Below, piece by piece: positions 8,968-16,303 of a stretch of 30,163 nt of DNA. The stretch spans positions 1-30,163 of the forward strand of contig NZ_JZWV01000384.1 in NCBI RefSeq assembly GCF_000966975.1. Reading direction: 5' to 3'. Position 1 is the stretch's first letter; the number at the start of each line of letters is the position of its first letter. Position numbers and translations under genes: made by a program. The stretch comes from Streptomyces katrae (GTDB taxonomy: Bacteria > Actinomycetota > Actinomycetes > Streptomycetales > Streptomycetaceae). Below the pieces are notes generated by a model. The model worked only from the letters and a program-made list of their open reading frames with translations. It was not told where the DNA came from and searched no databases.

Positions 8968-9546
8968 TTACGCGCTCGGTGGTGTCGTGCGCAGGCCTTC
9001 GAGGAGGGCGGTGAGGTAGCGGTGTGCGGTGTCGACCCGGTCGGCGGGGGTGCCGCCGTGGACGCTCACGGCGTGGGCGACGCCGCACATGAGCGGGACG
9101 AGGTCGGCGGCGGTGAGGTCGGGGCGGACCACTCCGGCGTCGCGGGCCCGGGCGAGGAGGGTGGCGCCGGCCGACGCCAGTGAGCTCTTGAGCTCCGTGG
9201 TGCGCGGCACGGCGTCCGTGGCCGCGGCGGCGACGGGGGGCAGGGCGGCGTCGGTGACCTGCGCCTCGACGGTGTGGAAGAGGAAGCCCGTCAGGCCGCG
9301 CCAGGGGTCGGCATCGGTCAGCGCCTGCCGGCCGTGGGCGGCCAGGGCCTCCAGGCATGGCGCGGCGACGGTCTCCAGCAGCGCTTCGGGCGTGGCGAAG
9401 TGACGGTATACGGTGCCGACGCCGAGCCCGGCGCGGCGTGCGACGTCGTTGAGCTGCAACGGTGTGCCCTCGTCGACCAGGTCGCGGGCGACGGAGACGA
9501 TCCGCTGCCAGTTGCGGGCCGCGTCCTTGCGTAGAGGCGTCGTCAT
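8968..9546 (-). CDS. TetR/AcrR-family transcriptional regulator
   Basis: 192 residues, normal for the family. The N-terminal helix-turn-helix lies at about residues 31-50, reading QLNDVARRAG then GVGTVYRHF, the standard TetR pattern. The C-terminal part is the variable ligand-binding domain and shows no specific signature. The ATG at 9546 has no Shine-Dalgarno sequence but sits six bases after a -10-like TAGCAT (9558-9553), so the transcript is probably leaderless. A CGGAT-N5-ATCCG operator just upstream overlaps the expected -35 region, and two more copies precede the SDR gene. The natural reading is a repressor of itself and of the SDR. The effector ligand is unknown. The NRPS promoter lacks the same motif, so control of the NRPS is not supported. 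Confidence 0.9.
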   Translation of the reverse strand: MTTPLRKDAARNWQRIVSVARDLVDEGTPLQLNDVARRAGLGVGTVYRHFATPEALLETVAAPCLEALAAHGRQALTDADPWRGLTGFLFHTVEAQVTDAALPPVAAAATDAVPRTTELKSSLASAGATLLARARDAGVVRPDLTAADLVPLMCGVAHAVSVHGGTPADRVDTAHRYLTALLEGLRTTPPSA

Positions 9547-9567
9547 GGGGCCATGCTAATCGGAAAT

Positions 9568-9590
9568 CGGATGGTTCATCCGGATGGTTC
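9568..9590. promoter_or_regulatory. TetR operator candidate upstream of the TetR gene
   Basis: CGGAT-GGTTC-ATCCG at 9568-9582 is an inverted repeat with a 5-base centre. The half CGGATGGTTC is repeated directly at 9581-9590, 13 bases on. It lies 10-24 bases upstream of the -10-like TAGCAT of the TetR gene, a position where a bound dimer would block polymerase. Confidence 0.55.
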
Positions 9591-9634
9591 CGCCGCCCGC
9601 CGGGTACCCGCCGCGCCGCGCCGCCCTACGAGGC

Positions 9635-10525
9635 TCAGGCGGGGGCGAGCGGTGCGTGCCGTTCGCTGAGCCGGCGTACGGCTTCGGCGACGCGGGGGTC
9701 GGCCGCCGCGCGGTGCGGGGCGACCGGGTGCGCCTGGGCGCCGATGACGATGCCGGTTCGGCCCGTCAGCGTCTCATCGGTGGCGGCCGTGAGGGAGGGC
9801 CTGGCCGCCGCGGACGCCGGACCCGAGGTCGAGCGTTCGAATGTGCGGCGCACCAGGGGCCACAGCAGCCGCAGGGCGGGCGAGACGATCTTCGGGTCGG
9901 TCATGGTGCCGTCGGTCATGTCGGTCGCGGCCCCTCCGGGATCGGCGGCGAAGACCGAGACGCCAGTGCCGTCCAGCCGGTCCGCCAGGTCCAGGGTGTA
10001 GGCCAGGTTGGCGAGCTTGGCGCGACCGTACCAGTGGAAGCCGTAGTAGCCGCCCGGCGGCTCGACGGCGTCGAACACGCGCTTGGCCACGGTGACCGCG
10101 CCCGACGTCACGTTCACGATCCTGCTCGGCGCCCCGGCCGTGAGGGTGGGCAGCAGCAGTTCGGTCAGCAGGTAGGGCGAGAGGTGGTTGACGACGAACG
10201 ACGCCTCGACGCCGCCCCTGGTCTGGCGCTCGGCGAACATCGCACCGACGTTGTTGACCAGCACCGTCAGTGGTTCGCCCGAGGCGGCGTGGTCGTCCGC
10301 GATGGTCCGGGCGAGCGCACGTACCTGGTCGAGCGAGGCGAGGTCCGCGGGCAGGAACCGGGCCGGGTGCGCCGGGCCCGCCGCGTTGATCCGCTCGACG
10401 GCCCCGGCTCCCCGTCCGGCGTCACGCCCGACCACGGTGACGGCGAACCCGGCGGCGGCCAGCCCCAGCGCCGTCTCCAGACCGATGCCGCCCGTTCCGG
10501 CCGTGACCACTGCTGTCTTCTTCAT
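9635..10525 (-). CDS. Short-chain dehydrogenase/reductase
   Basis: 296 residues from ATG 10525. This start is preferred over the longer frame start at 10549 because GGAGGGG lies 3-4 bases upstream of it. The N-terminal Rossmann motif is TAGTGGIG (cofactor binding), followed by NNVGA in place of the usual NNAG, a VTSGA catalytic Ser region and YGRAK as the YxxxK catalytic pair. It is an NAD(P)-dependent oxidoreductase of the retinol dehydrogenase/WW-oxidoreductase-like branch, substrate unknown. The downstream TetR gene is co-oriented, with 88 bases between. Two operator-like repeats lie upstream (10551-10604). Induction by a small molecule through the TetR protein is likely but inferred. Confidence 0.88.
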   Translation of the reverse strand: MKKTAVVTAGTGGIGLETALGLAAAGFAVTVVGRDAGRGAGAVERINAAGPAHPARFLPADLASLDQVRALARTIADDHAASGEPLTVLVNNVGAMFAERQTRGGVEASFVVNHLSPYLLTELLLPTLTAGAPSRIVNVTSGAVTVAKRVFDAVEPPGGYYGFHWYGRAKLANLAYTLDLADRLDGTGVSVFAADPGGAATDMTDGTMTDPKIVSPALRLLWPLVRRTFERSTSGPASAAARPSLTAATDETLTGRTGIVIGAQAHPVAPHRAAADPRVAEAVRRLSERHAPLAPA

Positions 10526-10547
10526 GTGCCCCTCCACCCCGGCAATC

Positions 10548-10607
10548 AACCGGATAGATCATCCACTTACCCGGACGGTAGCACACATCCGGATGATCTA
10601 TCCGGTT
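10548..10607. promoter_or_regulatory. Double TetR-type operator upstream of the SDR gene
   Basis: Positions 10548-10564 and 10591-10607 are a perfect 17-bp inverted repeat separated by 26 bases. Each arm contains its own operator-like dyad: CGGAT-AGATC-ATCCA (10551-10565) and CGGAT-GATCT-ATCCG (10590-10604). The consensus matches the site before the TetR gene. The SDR promoter probably lies between or across the two sites, and a -10-like TACCGT reads between them on the minus strand. Confidence 0.6.
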
Positions 10608-10795
10608 AACACTTGGACGGCAGCCGCCCCGCGTCCCACCGCGCACCCGTTCCGAGCCCCCGCGCGCGGAGCGACCGGTGTCGTGGGAGTTCGGGAGGCC
10701 ACAGCCCTTTCAAGGTGTTGCCACCGCCGCTGGAGGTGGGGCGGCGCATCTCCCGCCTTCCTCGGCGCCCCGTCCGTTGCCGGGACGGCTGGGCA

Positions 10796-11308
10796 TCAGC
10801 CCGATGCGAAGGCCTCTTGAGGGGCATCGCCGTTGGTCCACCAGACCCCGAGCTGTTGCCGGATCAGGAGCCAGCCCTGGTCGGGGTCGCGGCGGAACTC
10901 CCAGTCGTAGGGGCCGCCCATGGAGTAGGGGGCGGAGTTCCGTTCAGGGGTGGTGACGGCGACGAACCACATGTAGCCGATGCCGGTCGCCGCATCCCCG
11001 GCCACGTCGAAGTCCAGGTTGAGCAGGTGGTGCTGCATGCTCGGGAAGGGTGCCTCGGCTTCCTCCACCCGTGCGCGGATCGCCGCCCTCCCCCGGATCG
11101 TGCCCCAGGGGCCGAACTCCAGGACGGCGTCCTCGGCCCAGCAAGCGGCCCAGGCCGCCCAGTCCTTGCGGTCCAGGGCGCGCCAGCCGCGGGTCATCAG
11201 GGCGCGCAGCGCCTCCTTGTCCTCGAGCATCCGCAGCCTGCGCGCCGGAGCTTCCGTGCCGCTGTCGACGGTGGCGCACCGGGAGCAGGCGGGCGCGGTC
11301 GGCGTCAC
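10796..11308 (-). CDS. SnoaL-like / NTF2-fold protein
   Basis: 170 residues from GTG 11308. The core shows LRALMTRGWRALDRKDW, then WAACWAEDAVLEFGPWGTIRG, HHLLNLDFDV and GYMWFVAV. This is the alpha+beta cone of SnoaL-like cyclases, dehydratases and ring-hydroxylating beta subunits. The family includes small hydrolases and isomerases, and no catalytic residue can be assigned with certainty. The start codon overlaps the stop of the upstream SDR (GTGA at 11308-11305), which implies translational coupling and a shared pathway. The first 26 residues, including a CSRC, look like an unrelated extension; ATG at 11230 (MLEDKEALR) is a credible alternative start. Confidence 0.75.
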   Translation of the reverse strand: MTPTAPACSRCATVDSGTEAPARRLRMLEDKEALRALMTRGWRALDRKDWAAWAACWAEDAVLEFGPWGTIRGRAAIRARVEEAEAPFPSMQHHLLNLDFDVAGDAATGIGYMWFVAVTTPERNSAPYSMGGPYDWEFRRDPDQGWLLIRQQLGVWWTNGDAPQEAFASG

Positions 11309-12042
11309 TGGGCGCTCGCGGAAGGGCGGACCACGATCTCGTTGACGTCGACCTCCGGTGGCTGGGAGACGGCGTAGGCGATCGCGTCCGCGATGGCGCC
11401 GGCCGGTATGGCCACCTTGCGGTAGCTGCGCATGGCCTCCCGGGCGGCCGCGTCCGTGATGTGGTCGGCGAGTTCGGACACGGTCACGCCCGGGGATACG
11501 ACGGTCACCCGGATGTCCCCGCCGGACTCCTTGCGCAGGCCCTCACTGATCGCGCGGACGGCGAACTTGGTGGCGCAGTAGACGGCGGCGGTAGGCGTGA
11601 CCTCGTACGCCCCGACGGACGCGACGTTGACGATGTGGCCGCCGCCCTGGTCGCGCATCACCGGGAGGGCCGCGGCGATCCCGTGCAGCACCCCGCGCAG
11701 GTTCACGTCGATCATCCGGTCCCATTCCTGGGTCCGGGCCTCCTCCAGCGGCGAGAGCGGCATGATCCCGGCGTTGTTGACCAGCACGTCCACCCGCCCG
11801 TACAGGTCGCGGGCAGCGCGGACGAACGCCTGCACGTCGGCGGCGTCGGTGACGTCGAGCCGCCGGGCCGCGGCTGTGCCGCCCAGGGCGGCGATCTCCG
11901 CGGCGAGCGCCTCGAGTCGCCCGGTGCGGCGTGCTCCCAGGAGCAGGCTGTGGCCGTCGGCCGCGAGACGGCGGGCGGTCGCCTCACCGATCCCGCTGCT
12001 CGCTCCGGTGACGGCGATGACTTTCGTCGTGGGGGTGTTCAT
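11305..12042 (-). CDS. SDR-family NAD(P)-dependent oxidoreductase
   Basis: 245 residues from ATG 12042, chosen because AAGGAG lies 7 bases upstream. The frame itself opens earlier. It is a classical SDR: GASSGIG (cofactor), NNAG, NVASV (catalytic Ser region) and YCATK (YxxxK). It resembles clavulanate-dehydrogenase-like or ribitol-type SDRs common in actinomycetes; the substrate is unknown. It overlaps the SnoaL-like gene by four bases and diverges from the MmyB-type regulator at 12167, with a 29-bp palindrome between. SDR genes next to MmyB-type regulators are a recurrent pairing in this group, which supports regulation by that neighbour. Confidence 0.9.
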   Translation of the reverse strand: MNTPTTKVIAVTGASSGIGEATARRLAADGHSLLLGARRTGRLEALAAEIAALGGTAAARRLDVTDAADVQAFVRAARDLYGRVDVLVNNAGIMPLSPLEEARTQEWDRMIDVNLRGVLHGIAAALPVMRDQGGGHIVNVASVGAYEVTPTAAVYCATKFAVRAISEGLRKESGGDIRVTVVSPGVTVSELADHITDAAAREAMRSYRKVAIPAGAIADAIAYAVSQPPEVDVNEIVVRPSASAQ

Positions 12043-12108
12043 GTCCGGCTCCTTGCCTCGGTAGGGCACCGAGTCTGGGCCGGGGCCCGGCTGCCGCCCA
12101 GGCCGCAG

Positions 12109-12137
12109 GGTGCCTGGGTGCGTCGCACCCAGGCACC
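12109..12137. promoter_or_regulatory. 29-bp near-perfect palindrome between SDR and MmyB-type regulator
   Basis: Arms 12109-12122 and 12124-12137 are perfect 14-bp reverse complements around a single T. The core is CTGGGTGCG-T-CGCACCCAG. It lies in the divergent promoter region, 18 bases upstream of the -10-like TAGCCT of the regulator gene. It is the best candidate operator for the adjacent XRE regulator. Confidence 0.65.
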
Positions 12138-12166
12138 TGCCGCGGCCGGCGGCCTAGCCTGGGACC

Positions 12167-13033
12167 GTGAGCGACAACCCTTTGGGAGACTTCCTGCGTG
12201 CGCGCCGCGCCGCCGTCCGGCCCGGCGACGTCGGTATGGCACCCCATGGGATGCGCCGGGTGGCGGGGCTGCGCCGCGAGGAAGTCGCCGTGCTGGCAGG
12301 GGTGAACGCCGACTACTACACCCGGCTCGAGCAGGGGCGCGAGCGGCGCCCCTCGGCGCAGGTGGTGGAGGCACTGGGCCGCGCCCTGCTGATGGACGCC
12401 GACACCGTGGCGCATCTGCACCGGCTCGCCGGCAGCGTGCCGGGCCGTCCGAACCCGGCTGCCGCGGGCCGGGTGAGTCCCGCTCTGCGCGCGCTCATCG
12501 ACGGCTACGGCGACACCCCGGCGTTCATCACCGGCCCCGCGCTCGACGTGCTGGCCGCCAACGCCCTCGCCGAAGCCCTGTACTCCCCCTTCGAGCGGGT
12601 GGACAACCTGGCCGAGATGGTGTTCCTGGACCCGGCCGGCCGGCGCTTCCACACCCGGTGGGACCGGACGGCCGAAGCCGTCGTGGGCCACCTGCGCGAA
12701 GCGGAGGGCCGGGACCCCGCAAACCCCCGGCTGCGTGCCCTCGTGAACGGACTGAGCGGACACAGCGCGGACTTCGCCCGGCTGTGGAACACGCACACCG
12801 TGCGCGGCAAGACCCGCGCGGCCAAGCACTTCCTCCACCCCCGCGCCGGAAACCTGCACTTGACCTACCACGCCTTCGACGTCCGCGAAGCCCCCGGCCA
12901 GCAGCTGATCGTCTACCACGCCGACCCGGGGAGCCCGAGCGCCGAGGCCCTCCGCCTGCTCGCCCGGTCAGCGGACTCACCGGCGTGGACGGTGTGTACG
13001 AGGAGGCTGCCGTGGCAGCCGGAGACCGCGTAG
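12167..13033 (+). CDS. XRE-type regulator with MmyB-like ligand-binding domain
   Basis: 288 residues from GTG 12167. The N-terminal helix-turn-helix (about residues 27-62) reads MRRVAGLRREEVAVLAGVN and YYTRLEQGRERRPS, typical of the MmyB/helix-turn-helix_31 group. The rest is the PAS-like MmyB ligand-binding domain, with LDVLAANALAEALYSPF and the conserved end HLTYHAFDV and LIVYHADPGSPS. There is no Shine-Dalgarno; TAGCCT (12155-12160) lies six bases before the start, so the mRNA is probably leaderless. It diverges from the SDR/SnoaL pair and likely represses it and itself through the intervening palindrome. Some MmyB-like domains bind fatty-acid-like ligands; the ligand here is unknown. Confidence 0.92.
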   Translation: MSDNPLGDFLRARRAAVRPGDVGMAPHGMRRVAGLRREEVAVLAGVNADYYTRLEQGRERRPSAQVVEALGRALLMDADTVAHLHRLAGSVPGRPNPAAAGRVSPALRALIDGYGDTPAFITGPALDVLAANALAEALYSPFERVDNLAEMVFLDPAGRRFHTRWDRTAEAVVGHLREAEGRDPANPRLRALVNGLSGHSADFARLWNTHTVRGKTRAAKHFLHPRAGNLHLTYHAFDVREAPGQQLIVYHADPGSPSAEALRLLARSADSPAWTVCTRRLPWQPETA

Positions 13034-13084
13034 AGGAGGGCGCGCGGCAGCCCGTGGTGCGCGCATGTTCGGGTTGTACGGGGG

Positions 13085-13114
13085 GCGGCGCACCGGTTGG
13101 GGCCGGTGCGCCGC
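13085..13114. terminator. Bidirectional terminator hairpin
   Basis: Arms 13085-13096 and 13103-13114 are perfect 12-bp reverse complements with a 6-base loop (TTGGGG). It lies between the convergent ends of the MmyB-type regulator (stop near 13033) and the MpaB-like gene (stop at 13147) and can serve both strands. Confidence 0.7.
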
Positions 13115-13146
13115 GGGCGTCGGCGTTGGGGAGGCCGGCCGGTGGG

Positions 13147-14301
13147 TCAGCGGTTGTCGTGGAGTTCCTGGTGCATCTGGGGCTGGTCGTCCTCGCCCTG
13201 GGTCAGGGCGAACCGCTGGATCTCGTTGTAGCCCTTCGAGGCGATGCCGAGGATGTCCTTGTACGGGTTGACGCCGGTGGCCTTCTGCGCGGTGCCGCCC
13301 AGCATGCCGCCGGCGATGCCGCTGACCACACCGTGGCCGGCGGCCAGCGGTTCGGCGGCCGCGCCCAGGACGCTCTTGGGCAGGCCGGCCATGTCGGCGT
13401 ACTTGTCCGACAGGGCGTGGCGGACCATCGCGAAGAACGCGTCGTGGACGCCCGGCGGGTAGAACTTCCTGTAGAAGTCGACGGCCTGCCTGGTCATGAA
13501 GACGCCGTCGTCGGTCTTCTTCCACTCCTTGTCGCGTTCCTGGTTCCACAGGGCCTCGACCTGGTCGGGATCCTTGGGCAGGAGCCACTTGTCGGGGGTG
13601 CCGAGGTAGTGGTTGACGTAGTGCCAGGCACACACGAAGCCCTTGGCGTCGTCCTTGGAGACGTCCACCCCGAGGCGCTTCATCGCCTGGAGGATCTGGG
13701 TGGAGAAGACGCAGGCGGCGCCGGTGGTGTACTTCTGCGAGACGGGCTCTCCCCACTTGGCGTAGTCCCACTCCCCGCTCTTCTTGTGGAGCTGGCGGAC
13801 GGAGGCGTGGACGAGGCGGACCTTGGTGACGTTCGCGGCCAGGCTGCCGTCGCGCAGGGCGTTCTTGTCGCCCATGTCGAGGAACAGGCGGGAGGACTGC
13901 GACAGGCGCCGGCCCGGGCCCTCGACGCCGCCGAGGCGGCCGGTGGAACGCAGGGTGAACGCTCCGGTCGGGGAGAGGTAGGTGCCGATCAGGCCGACCG
14001 TGCCCTGGAGCATGGACACCTCGCCGTGGTGGCGGGCGAAGAAGGACTCGGCGGCCTTCACGTCCGCCTCCGACCAGTCCGGCGGCGCGGCCGCGGCCTC
14101 CTTCAGGAACGTCGCCAGGCGCGGCGGCAGCCCGGAGAGGTCCATCCCGGGCTTGAGGGTGCCGATGGTGCGGAACAGGGCATTGACCCCGTCCACTTCC
14201 TTGTTGTCGATCAGGTCGGAGACGAGCTCGTCGGCCTTCGGGTCACCGACCTTGCTCGCCGCTTCCAGCTCGGCGGCGATCGTCGCAGTCGTCAAAGCCA
14301 C
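13147..14301 (-). CDS. Oxygenase of the MpaB / latex-clearing protein (Lcp) family
   Basis: 384 residues from GTG 14301. This start has GAGGAAGAGG upstream with 7-base spacing; the longer frame to 14493 is basic, Pro/Arg-rich and unlike the family. Visible family landmarks are FFARHHGEVSMLQGTVG, the helical VRLVHASVRQL (the RxxHAxVR-like block), VCAWHYVNHYLG and FYRKFYPP. This is the heme-associated MpaB/rubber-oxygenase (DUF2236) domain, in which conserved His residues bind the heme. Family members cleave isoprenoid double bonds oxidatively, but most bacterial members are uncharacterised. No Tat or Sec signal is seen at this start, unlike secreted Lcp rubber oxygenases, so an intracellular role is likely. 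It is convergent with the MmyB regulator and divergent from the secreted barrel gene at 14746. Confidence 0.8.
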   Translation of the reverse strand: MALTTATIAAELEAASKVGDPKADELVSDLIDNKEVDGVNALFRTIGTLKPGMDLSGLPPRLATFLKEAAAAPPDWSEADVKAAESFFARHHGEVSMLQGTVGLIGTYLSPTGAFTLRSTGRLGGVEGPGRRLSQSSRLFLDMGDKNALRDGSLAANVTKVRLVHASVRQLHKKSGEWDYAKWGEPVSQKYTTGAACVFSTQILQAMKRLGVDVSKDDAKGFVCAWHYVNHYLGTPDKWLLPKDPDQVEALWNQERDKEWKKTDDGVFMTRQAVDFYRKFYPPGVHDAFFAMVRHALSDKYADMAGLPKSVLGAAAEPLAAGHGVVSGIAGGMLGGTAQKATGVNPYKDILGIASKGYNEIQRFALTQGEDDQPQMHQELHDNR

Positions 14302-14745
14302 AGGGAAACCTCTTCCTCGAGGTGAGCGTGGGCGTGGGTGTGCGCGTGGACGTGGAGATGCGTGCGCCGGCGATCCGGCCCGGCGCAGGCCGGCCGGCTG
14401 TGAAACCGACCAGCGACATGCTCGCGCCGCCCTCGTCCGCTCCCCGACCAGGCAACGATGCCGGATCGTTCGCTCCTCACCCGGGCAGCCCAACCCACCT
14501 GCCCCCGGGGGCGCTCCGCGGTTCCCACGCGCCTCTCCCGGGCGCCGTTATCGCCCGAAGGCCGCCGTTCGCCTTCCCCGCCGAGCTACGCCGCCTGGCT
14601 TTCGTCCGACCGGCTGGATGTGCCGGTGGTTCGTGCCGGGGTGCTCCGCGGCGCGGCGGATTCAAGGCTATGAAGGGAACCGCACGAAATCGGCTGGAAG
14701 TTCGCTATCGGATCATTACCGAGCACCAACCTCAGGAGCCGCATA
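14302..14745. other. Divergent intergenic region (444 bases)
   Basis: No credible gene was found here. Frames crossing it are shadows or basic, Pro/Arg-rich extensions. It should hold the promoters of the MpaB-like gene (left) and of the secreted protein at 14746 (right). A CAGGAG ribosome-binding site precedes the latter. A G/T-alternating stretch rich in GTGGGCGTGG units lies at about 14323-14360. Confidence 0.5.
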
Positions 14746-15243
14746 ATGCGCCCCATCAGAGCGGCCTGCCTCGGCACGGCCACGCTGGTCACCCTCCTCA
14801 CCTGCACCCCCGTCGCGGCCGCCGCGACGGACGCCGGTTCCGCCCGGGCCGGGGACAAGGACCGGACCATCACGCTGCTGGCCGAGGTGCAGCAGCTGTC
14901 CCGCTTCCCCGTCACCCCCGGCAGCGTCTCGCAGGGCGATCAAGTGGTCGTCCGGTCGGACCTCTTCGACGAGGCGCACAACAAGGTCGGCGAGACCCAC
15001 GGCACCTGCACCACCACCCGGGGCGGCCCCGATGAAGCGGAGCAGTGCGTCGTGACCTACGTCCTCCCGGGCGGCCAGCTCACCGTGCAGGGCATGTACT
15101 TCAACTACCTCGACCAGGGTCCTTTCGACAACGCGATCACTGGCGGCACCGGGGAGTACAAGAAGGCTCGCGGCTCGGTCCACTCCGACACGATCGCCAC
15201 GACCCCCAAGGTCGTCAGGCGCTTCACGATCCACCTCGTCTGA
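14746..15243 (+). CDS. Secreted dirigent-like / allene-oxide-cyclase-barrel protein
   Basis: 165 residues from ATG 14746, with AGGAG eight bases upstream. Residues 1-27 form a Sec signal peptide: basic start, hydrophobic core, and a VAAAA cleavage region. The mature part is beta-rich with GDQVVVRSDLFDE and the motif GGTGEYKKARG (residues 133-143), the hallmark turn of allene-oxide-cyclase and dirigent-like barrels. Cys88 and Cys101 could form a disulfide. The plant families steer stereochemistry of radical coupling or cyclise epoxides; actinomycete secreted versions have no firm function. No catalytic role is claimed here. Confidence 0.75.
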   Translation: MRPIRAACLGTATLVTLLTCTPVAAAATDAGSARAGDKDRTITLLAEVQQLSRFPVTPGSVSQGDQVVVRSDLFDEAHNKVGETHGTCTTTRGGPDEAEQCVVTYVLPGGQLTVQGMYFNYLDQGPFDNAITGGTGEYKKARGSVHSDTIATTPKVVRRFTIHLV

Positions 15244-15285
15244 CGGATCCCGACGTCCACTGACAGCGGGGTGCGGCCACCGGCC

Positions 15286-16215
15286 TCAGGGGATGATGAC
15301 GACCTTGCCGCGGAGGCGGCCGGCTTCACTGAGGCGGTGGACGTCCGCGAGGTCGGACAGCGGGTACGAGGCGCTGATGTCGAGGGTGACCTCACCCGCG
15401 TCGACGAGGTCCACGAGCGCCGCCAGGTGCGCCACATCGTTGCGGGCGACCATGTGCATCGCCGTCACCCCGGCGTCGGCAGGCGGGTCGATGGGGGTCG
15501 CGATCGAGACGATCCGGCCGCCCGGTCGCACCACGGACGCCAGGCCGGCGGCATCGTCCGGGCTCAGCGGAACGAGATTGAGCAGGGTGTCCACCGGGCC
15601 GTCGAGCGCGGCGGGGACCGGCGCGGCGGTGTAGTCGATCACATGGTCCGCCCCGTGGCGCCGCACTGCCCGGTCGCTGCGGGCGCCGGCCGTGGCGATC
15701 ACCTCGGCCCCGGCGTGCTTGGCGAGCTGTGTCACGAAGCCGCCGACCCCTCCCCCGGCGCCGTTGACCAGCACCCGCTGGCCGACGGTCACCTTCCCGT
15801 GCTCGAACACCGCCTGCCAGGCCGTCAGGCCGGCCACGGGGAGGGTCGCGGCATGTGGGAGAGGAACGGACGCCGGCGCCGGGACCAGCAGTGCACCCGG
15901 TGCCCGAACGTATTCGGCGGCCGCGCCGGCGCCCTCCAGCCGCCCGACGACCCGGTCGCCGACGGCGAACCTCCCGGCCCCCGGGCCGATCTCGGCAACT
16001 GTGCCGGCGACGTCCCAGCCCAGCGTGTAGGGGAGTTCCACGGGCAGGAACGCCTGAAGCAGCCCGGCGCGCAACGCGGCCTCGGTGGGATTGAACGAAG
16101 TCGCCGCGACGCGGACGAGCACTTCGCCGGAGTCGGGTCGAGGCCGCGGAACGTCGTCGTAGCTGATCACGGACGCGTCGCCGAACGCGTGGATACGCGA
16201 GGTCTTCATCTTCAT
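15286..16215 (-). CDS. Zinc-independent MDR oxidoreductase (quinone oxidoreductase-like)
   Basis: 309 residues from ATG 16215; a second ATG is two codons in. It is a medium-chain dehydrogenase/reductase with an N-terminal GroES-like domain (SGEVLVRVAATSFNP, LGWDVAGTVAEIG) and a Rossmann domain with NGAGGGVGGFVTQLAK (cofactor binding). The Cys ligands of zinc alcohol dehydrogenases are absent, so it belongs to the NADPH:quinone/enone reductase branch. TAGGTT seven bases before the ATG suggests a leaderless transcript. It diverges from the AraC-family gene, which is its likely regulator. It is convergent with the secreted barrel gene, with 42 bases between. Confidence 0.9.
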   Translation of the reverse strand: MKMKTSRIHAFGDASVISYDDVPRPRPDSGEVLVRVAATSFNPTEAALRAGLLQAFLPVELPYTLGWDVAGTVAEIGPGAGRFAVGDRVVGRLEGAGAAAEYVRAPGALLVPAPASVPLPHAATLPVAGLTAWQAVFEHGKVTVGQRVLVNGAGGGVGGFVTQLAKHAGAEVIATAGARSDRAVRRHGADHVIDYTAAPVPAALDGPVDTLLNLVPLSPDDAAGLASVVRPGGRIVSIATPIDPPADAGVTAMHMVARNDVAHLAALVDLVDAGEVTLDISASYPLSDLADVHRLSEAGRLRGKVVIIP

Positions 16216-16271
16216 GCCGTGAAACCTACGGCCGCCGGCGGAGACGATCCATGCGCCAGGGTGCCCCGTTC

Positions 16272-16297
16272 ATGCGCGTTCGTCTCGCGCATACGCT
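16272..16297. promoter_or_regulatory. Divergent MDR/AraC promoter with inverted repeat and leaderless -10
   Basis: ATGCGCG (16272-16278) and CGCGCAT (16286-16292) are a 7-bp inverted repeat with a 7-base spacer, directly upstream of TACGCT (16292-16297), the probable -10 box of the AraC gene. TACGCT is followed by six bases and ATG 16304. A second CATGCGC copy lies at about 16251-16257. The repeat is a plausible AraC-protein or polymerase-interference site. Confidence 0.45.
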
Positions 16298-16303
16298 CGC
16301 CCC

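Noticed and set aside
11050..14325. Plus-strand 1091-residue open frame
   Set aside because: It crosses five minus/plus genes and a terminator hairpin; low-complexity composition typical of shadows.
14302..14493. Longer N-terminus of the MpaB-like gene
   Set aside because: Residues before 14301 are basic and Pro/Arg-rich, do not resemble a signal peptide, and the ribosome-binding site fits the GTG at 14301.
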